Shown piece after piece: positions 13,700 to 19,774 of a stretch of DNA of 19,774 nt. The DNA is from Chloroflexota bacterium (lineage in GTDB: Archaea > Iainarchaeota > Iainarchaeia > Iainarchaeales > GCA-2688035): NCBI GenBank assembly GCA_030634785.1, contig DAOWAC010000002.1:1-19774 (forward strand), read 5' to 3'. The position numbers and the translations under genes are program-made. The notes below the pieces were generated by a model. The model was given only the letters and a program-made list of their open reading frames with translations, was not told where the DNA came from and did no database searches. Position 1 is the first letter of the stretch, and each line of letters begins with the position of its first letter.

Positions 13700-14200
13700 T
13701 TGAGTCTACATAATATTTTTTACTTGGTTTTGTTCACTCTTGCTCCTGTGTTTGAATTAAGATGGAGCATTCCTCTAGGGCTTTGGAACAAGCCAATTGA
13801 TTTGCCTTTGATTGGAACAATAAACGGTTTTGGAATGTCAGTGTTTGAGGTTTTGCCAATTGTAGTAGTAACAAACATTCTTTTAGGTATTTTTCTCTAT
13901 TTTGCTTTGGATTTTCTTGTAAGGCTTTTTACCAGAGTCCAATATATAAAAGAACTATATAACAGAATTGTGGAAAGAACTCAGAGAAAGGTAAAGCCTT
14001 ATGTTAAAAAATATGGAGTAATTGGTCTTGCAATCTTTATTGGAATTCCCTTGCCTGGTTCAGGCGTTTGGACAGGTGCTTTGGCAGCCTATTTGCTTGG
14101 GGTAAGATTTCGCGATTTTGCAATTGCCTGCGTGATTGGCGTGCTGATAGCTTCTGTACTAGTAACTGCAGTAACTCTTGGGCTTTTGAACGGGCTTTGA
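13700..14200 (+). CDS. COG2426 membrane protein (annotated as small multidrug export family)
   Basis: The 166-aa protein has about four hydrophobic segments (about residues 3-20, 47-72, 107-130 and 138-163) and the family signatures PVFELRWSIPLG near the N-terminus and IFIGIPLPGSGVWTGALAAYLLG in the third segment. The family carries a multidrug-export label in Pfam but its substrate is not established; it resembles DedA-like proteins with a re-entrant PLPGSG loop. The start is a TTG at 13700 and no strong ribosome-binding site is visible, so the exact start is uncertain. The stop lies 19 bases from the converging mtnP stop. Confidence 0.82.
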   Translation: MSLHNIFYLVLFTLAPVFELRWSIPLGLWNKPIDLPLIGTINGFGMSVFEVLPIVVVTNILLGIFLYFALDFLVRLFTRVQYIKELYNRIVERTQRKVKPYVKKYGVIGLAIFIGIPLPGSGVWTGALAAYLLGVRFRDFAIACVIGVLIASVLVTAVTLGLLNGL

Positions 14201-14219
14201 ATTTGAATGCTTTAATTAG

Positions 14220-14969
14220 TTACTTTATTTTTGAAATTGTGTTGGCAAGAAGGGTCTTAACATTTTCTGCGTTTTTTTCAAATATTCTTATGACTTCTTC
14301 CCATTCTACTGGAGCTTCGTCTTCTGCCCAACTATCGTAGTCTGTTGACATTGCAACAGCTGCGTAAGAAATTCCTGCTTCGTTTGCTAAAATACATTCG
14401 GGGGCAATTGACATGTTTATGACGTCTGCTCCCCAGATTCTGAACATTTTTGATTCAGCTCTTGTTGAAAATCTTGGGCCTTCAATTGTAATAACTGTTC
14501 CTTTTGAATGATGTTTTAACTTTAGTTCTTTGCAACTGTCATTCAATATTTTTCTTAATTCTTCTGAGAACGGATCAGGCATTGCTGTATGTTTTGCTCC
14601 TTCTCCGCCTGCTGGGAATTCTTCGTAGAATGTTATTTTTCTATGTCTTGTAAAATCAATAAACTGGTTCAGTACAACAAAGTCTCCTCTTCCAATTTCT
14701 TTTCTCAGGCTTCCACAAGCAGTGGTTGCAATAATGTGGGTAACCCCTTGGTTTTTCATTGCCTGAATGTTTGCTCTAAAATTAACTTGTGTTGGTGGAA
14801 TGGTGTGCTTTCTTCCGTGTCTTGCAATAAAGCAGACTTTTTTTCCGTTTAATTCTCCAATTCTAAGTGGTGAAGTTGGCTTTCCATAAGCTGTGTCTAC
14901 TTCGACATCTTTTGCATTCTTCAATAGCTTTGGGTCGTCTAAACCAGAGCCTCCAATTATTCCAATCAT
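14220..14969 (-). CDS. mtnP: S-methyl-5'-thioadenosine phosphorylase
   Basis: The 249-aa protein has the MTAP signatures in order: IGIIGGSGL, the phosphate-binding RHGRKHTIPP, NFRANIQAMK, TTACGSLR, then ITIEGPRFSTRAES, NMSIAPECILANEAG and MSTDYDSW. The Asp residues in TDYD fit cleavage of 6-amino purines such as MTA, as opposed to the Asn of hypoxanthine/guanine-specific PNPs. It converts MTA and phosphate to adenine and methylthioribose-1-phosphate. The start has a strong GGAGG about eight bases upstream and overlaps the GNAT stop as ATGA. It is the last gene of an operon that also contains apt, whose enzyme uses the adenine released. Activity on MTI or other nucleosides cannot be excluded. 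Confidence 0.92.
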   Translation of the reverse strand: MIGIIGGSGLDDPKLLKNAKDVEVDTAYGKPTSPLRIGELNGKKVCFIARHGRKHTIPPTQVNFRANIQAMKNQGVTHIIATTACGSLRKEIGRGDFVVLNQFIDFTRHRKITFYEEFPAGGEGAKHTAMPDPFSEELRKILNDSCKELKLKHHSKGTVITIEGPRFSTRAESKMFRIWGADVINMSIAPECILANEAGISYAAVAMSTDYDSWAEDEAPVEWEEVIRIFEKNAENVKTLLANTISKIK

Positions 14970-15367
14970 TTTGTTTTCCTCCTTTTGTTTGGTGAAATTC
15001 TTGTGTAAATATTTTTGCCACTTTTTTGGTATTTTGCTTTTGTATAAAATTTTTCTACTCTGTTTTTTGGAAACACTGTAATTTTTTTTATTCCTTTGCT
15101 TTCAAAATACGAGTGTGCTTTTCCAATGAGCTTGTGCCCTATTCCTTTTCCTTGCTTGTTGCTTGAAACGCTGACTGAAAGGATTCTGCCTTCTTTTTTT
15201 CCATTTTTTATGTCCACTTGGCAAATGCCGACGATTCTACCGTCGTAAACTGCTGCGAACACTTTCCATTCATTGTGTGAAATTCTCAACTGTTCTTGGT
15301 AAATTTTAAGTTCAAACGGCTTCATTGCCCTTATTACAAGCTTTCCTTTGGAAACTCTTTCAGGCAT
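14966..15367 (-). CDS. GNAT family N-acetyltransferase
   Basis: The 133-aa protein has GNAT layout: a central strand VFAAVYDGRIVGICQVDI, then GRILSVSVSSNKQGKGIGHKL containing the acetyl-CoA pyrophosphate-binding QGKGIG loop (motif A), and a C-terminal FYTKAKYQKSG strand-helix of motif B. Substrate is unknown; the C-terminus is basic. The start has GAGG about seven bases upstream and lies two bases after the apt stop; its stop overlaps mtnP by four bases. The tight spacing means it is surely translated with the purine-salvage genes, but a link in function is inference. Confidence 0.85.
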   Translation of the reverse strand: MPERVSKGKLVIRAMKPFELKIYQEQLRISHNEWKVFAAVYDGRIVGICQVDIKNGKKEGRILSVSVSSNKQGKGIGHKLIGKAHSYFESKGIKKITVFPKNRVEKFYTKAKYQKSGKNIYTRISPNKRRKTK

Positions 15368-15369
15368 TT

Positions 15370-15912
15370 TCAGGCCTCTTTAACTTTTTCGTTGTCAAAC
15401 CGCATAAGGCAGTGTAAATCATACCCTTTGACTTTTTCTCGTCCATGCAGGAAAGTCAGTTCCACAAGGCAGGCAATTCCGTTGACTTTGCCTTCAAGCG
15501 TTTCAACCAAGTCAACCGCTGCCTTTAGGGTTCCACCTGTGGCAAGTAAGTCATCTACAACCAAAACAGATTCTCCTTTTTCTATTGCGTCCTCATGAAT
15601 TTCAAATGCATCGCTGGAATATTCTGTTTTGAATTCTTGCTTAATTGTTTTTGCCGGAAGCTTTCCTGGCTTTCTCAACGGAACAAAGCCTGCGTGAAAC
15701 TCGTATGCAAGAACTGCTCCAAGAATAAATCCTCTAGCTTCTGTGCTTACTACTTTGTCAAAATGCATATCTTTTTTGATAAAGTATTCAACCAAATCGT
15801 CCACTGCTTGCCTGAATGCTGGCGCGTCCTGAAACAAACTCATTACGTCATAGAACAAAATGCCTTGTTTTGGAAAGTTTGGAATTGTCCTGATTTTTTT
15901 GCTTAAATCCAT
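15370..15912 (-). CDS. apt: Adenine phosphoribosyltransferase
   Basis: The protein of about 180 aa follows the APRT pattern: LSKKIRTIPNFPKQGILFYDV at the N-terminus, VVSTEARGFILGAVLA (the adenine-site region), LRKPGKLPAKT, and the PRPP-binding loop VLVVDDLLATGGT at about residue 118. It makes AMP from adenine and PRPP. The ATG at 15912 is preferred because GTGA lies seven bases upstream and the family usually starts with this short LxxxIR segment; an in-frame GTG at 15924 is open. It follows the nucleotidyltransferase stop by a few bases. Adenine can come from MtnP encoded in the same operon. Confidence 0.93.
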   Translation of the reverse strand: MDLSKKIRTIPNFPKQGILFYDVMSLFQDAPAFRQAVDDLVEYFIKKDMHFDKVVSTEARGFILGAVLAYEFHAGFVPLRKPGKLPAKTIKQEFKTEYSSDAFEIHEDAIEKGESVLVVDDLLATGGTLKAAVDLVETLEGKVNGIACLVELTFLHGREKVKGYDLHCLMRFDNEKVKEA

Positions 15913-15927
15913 ATTAAAATTCACTAC

Positions 15928-16665
15928 TTAAACTTCTTTAAACCCTTTCCATTCCCTGATTGCCTTATCATACCTTTCAAAAGTGTCTGTTTGCAAAAAC
16001 TGTCTTTCTCCCAAATCCACTCCAAAGAGTTTTCCTTCTTCGGCAAGTTTTGGAAAAATGTCTTTTTCAATGCTGCATTTTTTGCCCGCGGGAATGAATT
16101 CAAAAATCTTCGGAGAAAGAATGTATGCTCCTGCGTTGATTAGTTTGAATCCTTCTTTCTCATCAGGTGGCTTTTCACTGAACTCCATAATTTTTTCCCC
16201 TTCAAGCTTTACTAGCCCGCCTGCTTTTGTGTATGCTACGGTTGCAAGAGCAAGTGTTGCAATTGCGTTGTTTTTTTCGTGAACTGCATTCATTGTCTTA
16301 AAGTCAATGTCTTTCAGCTCATCTCCATTCATCATAATGAATTTCTGCTCTTTCTTCAAGTGTTCTTCAGCAATTTTGAGCGCGCCTGCTGTTCCCATAT
16401 ATTCTTTTTCTACATTGTAATGCAATTCAACATCTAATTTTTTGCCGTCTTCAAACTTTTTCTGAATTTGTTCGTTCTTAAATCCTACTGCAAGAGTAAT
16501 GTCTTTTACTCCGAATCTTTTTGCAAGTTCAATATTCCACTGCAAACATGGCTTGCCCTGCACTGGTAAAATTAGCTTGCTTAATTCAAGAGTTATTGGT
16601 CTTAATCTTGTGCCAAGTCCTCCTGCTAGAATGAATGCTTTGTGAATGTTAAATTTTTCTGACAT
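15928..16665 (-). CDS. Sugar-phosphate nucleotidyltransferase (NTP_transferase family)
   Basis: This 245-aa protein has the nucleotidyltransferase signature AFILAGGLGTRLRPIT with the following Lys (SKLILPVQGKP), then YMGTAGALKIAEEHL, MMNGDELKDI carrying the metal-binding Asp region, and SEKPPDEKEGFKLINAGAYIL. It resembles glucose-1-phosphate thymidylyl- and mannose-1-phosphate guanylyltransferases, which make NDP-sugars for glycans; the exact NTP and sugar cannot be told from the sequence. The length matches the single-domain form without a C-terminal beta-helix. It is the first gene of the four-gene operon. An AT-rich promoter with a CTTTAATTAA core lies about 30 bases upstream. Confidence 0.9.
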   Translation of the reverse strand: MSEKFNIHKAFILAGGLGTRLRPITLELSKLILPVQGKPCLQWNIELAKRFGVKDITLAVGFKNEQIQKKFEDGKKLDVELHYNVEKEYMGTAGALKIAEEHLKKEQKFIMMNGDELKDIDFKTMNAVHEKNNAIATLALATVAYTKAGGLVKLEGEKIMEFSEKPPDEKEGFKLINAGAYILSPKIFEFIPAGKKCSIEKDIFPKLAEEGKLFGVDLGERQFLQTDTFERYDKAIREWKGFKEV

Positions 16666-16687
16666 ATAATGATTAATAGTTTCTTAA

Positions 16688-16702
16688 GTTAATTAAAGCT
16701 TT
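16688..16702 (-). promoter_or_regulatory. TATA-like promoter of the nucleotidyltransferase-apt-GNAT-mtnP operon
   Basis: On the minus strand AAAAGCTTTAATTAACTT has a TTTAATTAA core about 25-35 bases before the ATG, allowing a very short leader. Confidence 0.4.
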
Positions 16703-16718
16703 TTCTTTTCCTGATTGT

Positions 16719-16750
16719 ACCATTCTGTTGGAGGTATTTGTCTGAATGGT
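16719..16750. promoter_or_regulatory. 7-bp inverted repeat between divergent promoters
   Basis: ACCATTC (16719-16725) and GAATGGT (16744-16750) form a perfect inverted repeat with an 18-nt spacer, lying between the two outward-facing TATA elements. It could be an operator. Confidence 0.3.
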
Positions 16751-16759
16751 TGCACCAAA

Positions 16760-16778
16760 TCATTTAAATTAAATTAAT
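16760..16778 (+). promoter_or_regulatory. TATA box of the TIM-barrel gene
   Basis: CATTTAAATTAAATTAATAT is rich in TTTAAAT matches and is centred about 32 bases before the ATG at 16801. The expected start is close to the ATG, giving a short leader that contains GTGA. Confidence 0.5.
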
Positions 16779-16800
16779 ATCCTTAATTTGTTGTGATTTT

Positions 16801-17646
16801 ATGATTGGTTTGAGTAGTAGCTATTATGGTTTTCAAAACATTCCTGTTTATGAGTCTGCAAAAAAGGTTTTTAATCTTGGTTTTGATACAGTAGAACTTG
16901 GTGCAGGGCATAATCCTGAGTCAGATGTTTGGACTGCTATAAAACGTATTAAGTCTGATTTTCCTGACAAAAACTATACTGTGCATGGTTTGTTTCCTCC
17001 TTTGGAGAAACGGTTTTGGTTCAATGCAAGCCATGGCTTAACAAAGCAGAATAAAAAAATTGTTGAAAACTTTTTCAAGGTTGTTCAAATCACTGAGGCA
17101 AAAGTTGTTTCAATTCACCCTGGTTTTAGAAAAGAGGTTGAGTGGGCTGTTAATGCAAAGCCAATGGACGAGTTTTTGCCAAAAGAAAACATTCCGCTTG
17201 AAAAAGCATGGCCTGCTTTTTTTGAATTAACTAAATACTGCCTTGCAAAAGCTGAGGAAACAAATTGTTCTTTTGCAATTGAAAACATTCCAAAACACGC
17301 TTTTCCCTTAGTGGAAACAATTGAAGATTTTGAAAAAGTTTTTGAAAAATTTCCTGACTTAAAGCTTTTGCTTGACACAGGTCATGCTCTTTACAACAAT
17401 TGCCTTGAATCATTAATTGAACACTTTGCAGACAAGGTTGGGCAACTGCATTTGCATACAAGCAGACCTGAGGGCATTGCTCCAAAAGCAGACGAACACA
17501 ATTCAATTACTTCTATAGAACAACTTGAACCGCTTACTGCAATAAAACAATTAAAACAAATTCCAATAATTTTTGAACACGGAACAAACATTTCTGAAAC
17601 AGAAATTAGGGCAGAAAAAAAGATTTTGGAAGAGTTTTTGAAATAG
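16801..17646 (+). CDS. Xylose isomerase-like TIM-barrel protein (sugar isomerase / endonuclease IV family)
   Basis: The 281-aa protein is a single AP_endonuc_2-type TIM barrel. Strand-end residues that usually bind the metal are visible: VELGAG near residue 31, VHGLFPP near 61, VSIHPGF near 103, FAIENIP near 160, LLLDTGHAL near 190, QLHLHTS near 220 and IIFEHG near 258. Such proteins are sugar-phosphate isomerases/epimerases or DNA-repair endonucleases; this one lacks the extra residues of a clear endonuclease IV and I cannot choose a substrate. The ATG follows GTGATTTT. It stands alone, diverging from the nucleotidyltransferase operon and converging on CotH2. Confidence 0.82.
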   Translation: MIGLSSSYYGFQNIPVYESAKKVFNLGFDTVELGAGHNPESDVWTAIKRIKSDFPDKNYTVHGLFPPLEKRFWFNASHGLTKQNKKIVENFFKVVQITEAKVVSIHPGFRKEVEWAVNAKPMDEFLPKENIPLEKAWPAFFELTKYCLAKAEETNCSFAIENIPKHAFPLVETIEDFEKVFEKFPDLKLLLDTGHALYNNCLESLIEHFADKVGQLHLHTSRPEGIAPKADEHNSITSIEQLEPLTAIKQLKQIPIIFEHGTNISETEIRAEKKILEEFLK

Positions 17647-17714
17647 TTTAAAGACAAAAAATTGCTTACTGGATTAAAAACGCAAAAGACCTTGGAAGAA
17701 GGAAACTTGTTCAC

Positions 17715-17740
17715 TAAAATAATTTTTTTAATAATTTTAA
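17715..17740 (+). terminator. T-run between converging genes
   Basis: AATTTTTTTAATAATTTT (seven T in a row at 17723-17729) follows the TIM-barrel gene by about 75 bases, in the gap before the converging CotH2 stop. The rest of that 108-nt gap shows nothing recognisable. Confidence 0.35.
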
Positions 17741-17754
17741 TAGTCTTATCTGTT

Positions 17755-19008
17755 TCAATTAGTTAAACAAGTTTTCAGCAATTCAACATTGTGTTCAAGA
17801 TTTCTTCTGTTTAGTTTTATGTAATAGTATGCTTTGTTTGAACGCCTTACCATAGTGCTATCCAGCAAAATCACGTCAATATATTTTTCTTCAAGTTCGT
17901 TATAGTACTCAAACAATTCATCTTCGTTCTCCAAAAGCTTTTCCAAAATTTCGTTTCGTTTCTCTAAAACATCAGGGTTTGAAATAATATAATCTAACAA
18001 GTCTGTTCCGCCAAAATTGCAGCCCTGCAATTCCAAAATGGCTCCCTCGCTTCTTGCAACAAAACTAAACTTTTCATTAGATTTGTTATAATACAATCTA
18101 AGATTGTCGCTTTTAAAATTGTGAACCTGTCCAAAAATTGCTCTAAAAGCCTCGCTTCCGGCAAGCTCGTCTGTATCAAAATACTCATCAAAATTTTCAT
18201 AGTCGTTGTCTTTAACCATTTGCAAAGCAGTTGCTAATCTGGAATAAATTTTTCCGTTTGAATCGGATTCAATTATTGCATTGTCAACGTCAAGTTCCCA
18301 GTTTTCCCTGTGTCCAATTTCTTCAGTTCGCATTTTTACCCATTCGTCAGAATACTTTATGATTGTTTTATCGAGCTTTTCTCTTTTCAACAAATAGTCA
18401 TTCCAGCTTTCTTCAATCAAATACAGTCCAAAAGGCTTGCCATTAATTTTAACCAAAGCAATTTCGTAATGTGCAGTTACCAAACCAAGCTTGTTTGCAA
18501 GCCATTCGGCAAATATTGAACCAAAATAAACCCTGTTCTCCAAAATAATAATATTATACCTGTTAGAAAGTTCGTCAGTAGTTTTTAACTTATACGATTT
18601 CTTATCCGAACCCCAGTGGTCTGCGCTGTCTCCGCGCAAAGCAAGCTTTACATAATTCTTTTTGTAATCGGAATTCAGAACAACAGACCTCCAATCACTT
18701 GTTTCGTCAGTTAAATAGCCAACTTCAACAGCAGTTTTTCCAGCCCAGTCAAAATAATTCAAATCATTGGAACTAAATTCAAAATCGTAAATTTTAACAA
18801 ATTCATTCAATGGTGCAGGAGTTCTAAAAGGATTAACTTTGTCATGAAGTGTGTCAATTATTTTTACAAAAATATTTTCTTCATAAGAACCAGGTTCCGG
18901 GCTTATCAAATAACCAACCGCAAACACTATGCAAATCAAAAACAAGCAAGCAATACCTGCCTTAAGTAAAATAGGCAAAACTTTTTTTTCCAAAAATTCT
19001 TCATCCAT
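17755..19008 (-). CDS. CotH-kinase-like membrane-anchored protein 2
   Basis: This 417-aa protein is a paralogue of the one at 4958-6244. Shared features include an N-terminal hydrophobic segment (about residues 11-32), the SPxPGS linker, a DTLxDxxNPxRTxxPLNEFVK stretch, LALRGDSADHW, KKSYKLK, FAEWLANKLGLVTAHYE and VKINGKPFGLYLIEES. Near the presumed active site it reads GQVHNFKSDNLRLYYNKSNEK, lacking the acidic DHD of paralogue 1, and the next motif is VARSEGA. It may therefore be inactive as a kinase or use other residues. The ATG has GGAG about seven bases upstream, and a TTTAACA/AATATTT box at about 19044-19056 could be its own promoter. It lies 53 nt downstream of the membrane protein gene. 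Confidence 0.82.
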   Translation of the reverse strand: MDEEFLEKKVLPILLKAGIACLFLICIVFAVGYLISPEPGSYEENIFVKIIDTLHDKVNPFRTPAPLNEFVKIYDFEFSSNDLNYFDWAGKTAVEVGYLTDETSDWRSVVLNSDYKKNYVKLALRGDSADHWGSDKKSYKLKTTDELSNRYNIIILENRVYFGSIFAEWLANKLGLVTAHYEIALVKINGKPFGLYLIEESWNDYLLKREKLDKTIIKYSDEWVKMRTEEIGHRENWELDVDNAIIESDSNGKIYSRLATALQMVKDNDYENFDEYFDTDELAGSEAFRAIFGQVHNFKSDNLRLYYNKSNEKFSFVARSEGAILELQGCNFGGTDLLDYIISNPDVLEKRNEILEKLLENEDELFEYYNELEEKYIDVILLDSTMVRRSNKAYYYIKLNRRNLEHNVELLKTCLTN

Positions 19009-19061
19009 ATTTTATCTCCTGCTTAAACAATTTCCTGTTTATCTTCTTGTTAAATATTTTT

Positions 19062-19774
19062 TTATCCTCTGGCCAAACAATCTTCTGTATCACAAACAAT
19101 CTTTCTTACCAAATGTTGTCTTTCAAACATGCTGTAATATCCTGCTGAAAAAATGCAATTTTTATAAAACAAATAACGCTGGCAAACTATTTGTTTAAAC
19201 ACTTTTGATTCGTCCTTAACACAATACCATTCATTTTCATATCCTTCTGCTTTGTCAAAACCGTTTTCTTTACAAAAATTATTAATTTCTGAATGGTATG
19301 CAGGTAATGTTAACAAAAACAAGGCTGCAAAAATTAAAATAAGCAAAACTATTATGTTCACTAACATATTTTTAAACAGCAAATTGTAAAACGAAAATAA
19401 GAATCTGAATATAATATAGCTTGCAATGAAAAAGACAACAAAGACTCCGATAGCCTGTGCAATCGCTAAAACTGCCCAGACCGAAAACAATTTTGCATTC
19501 TGAACCAAATCAAATTCGTTCACCAGTACGCTTTCATCTTGTGTAATTCCTTTGTAAAATTCAACATTCAATTCACTAATTTCAATAAATGGATCGTGCG
19601 GTGGAAAACTGTTTAAGAAAAATACAAGTGCCAAACCAACACAAACAATCAAAATTACTTTTTTAATTGTCTTCCAGTCAGTTGGCTTAATCAAAAAGAT
19701 TGCAAGAACATAAACCACTCCAACAATCCAAAAGCCTTTAAGGTTGGGAAATATTATTGCTGAAACAACCAGTG
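19062..19774 (-). CDS. Membrane protein of unknown function, 5' end beyond window
   Basis: The frame is open from the stop at 19062 to the window edge. A GTG at 19718 could start a 218-aa protein, but the codons beyond it (AIIFPNLKGFWIVGVV) read as another hydrophobic segment, so the gene probably begins outside. About four hydrophobic helices are visible: the one at the edge, KKVILIVCVGLALVFFL, VWAVLAIAQAIGVFVVFFIA and VNIIVLLILIFAALFLL. An outside loop of about 40 residues (FPPHDPFIEISELN) separates two of them. The last 70 residues are soluble and Cys-rich (six or seven Cys). I recognise no family. It is probably cotranscribed with CotH2. Confidence 0.6.
   Translation of the reverse strand, partial: LVVSAIIFPNLKGFWIVGVVYVLAIFLIKPTDWKTIKKVILIVCVGLALVFFLNSFPPHDPFIEISELNVEFYKGITQDESVLVNEFDLVQNAKLFSVWAVLAIAQAIGVFVVFFIASYIIFRFLFSFYNLLFKNMLVNIIVLLILIFAALFLLTLPAYHSEINNFCKENGFDKAEGYENEWYCVKDESKVFKQIVCQRYLFYKNCIFSAGYYSMFERQHLVRKIVCDTEDCLARG

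Noticed and set aside
1..19774. CRISPR array, insertion sequence, rRNA or known riboswitch
   Set aside because: I saw no regularly spaced repeats, transposase-like frames, rRNA signatures or recognisable riboswitch cores in the window.

Overview
The window looks like part of an AT-rich archaeal genome, probably a small-genome (DPANN-type) lineage, although I cannot place it more precisely. The archaeal signs are a geranylgeranyl-reductase-type flavoprotein, a short cis-prenyltransferase, a COG2426-type membrane protein, a RelE-like toxin paired with a winged-helix protein, TATA-box promoters, GGTG/GGAG ribosome-binding sites, a tRNA gene without an encoded CCA, and frequent GTG/TTG starts.

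Layout. 1-574 (+) is the C-terminal membrane part of a Ca2+-type P-type ATPase cut by the window edge. From 6244 down to 580 (-) lies a long same-strand run: CotH-family protein 1, cis-prenyltransferase (uppS), a 71-aa membrane-anchored protein, tRNA-Gln(CUG), a membrane-anchored right-handed beta-helix protein, a VTC (polyphosphate-polymerase-fold) protein and a DUF4956 membrane protein. 6456-7345 (+) holds a basic small protein, a 63-aa helical protein and a DUF192 protein. 7420-9197 (-) is a small accessory patch: a RelE-like toxin with a winged-helix partner, a tRNA-like relic, a 59-aa zinc-finger protein, a 342-nt gene-free stretch and a HicBA pair. 9328-13531 (-) holds a geranylgeranyl-reductase family flavoprotein and a large secreted Ig/FN3 surface protein. 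13700-14200 (+) is a COG2426 membrane protein. 14220-16665 (-) is a tight four-gene operon: sugar nucleotidyltransferase, apt, GNAT acetyltransferase, mtnP. 16801-17646 (+) is a xylose-isomerase-like TIM-barrel protein. 17755-19774 (-) holds a second CotH-family protein behind a partial membrane protein.

How they fit together. MTA phosphorylase and adenine phosphoribosyltransferase form a consecutive salvage route (MTA to adenine to AMP). The most interesting content is the CotH / VTC / DUF4956 / beta-helix set. In bacteria VTC and DUF4956 genes are often neighbours and go with CotH-kinase-like and beta-helix proteins, and the function of the set is not settled. Here the parts are separate membrane-anchored proteins, CotH is duplicated, and CotH1 and uppS share a near-identical upstream element of about 73 bp that occurs twice in the window. 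Two toxin-antitoxin pairs each have a perfect palindrome at their promoter.
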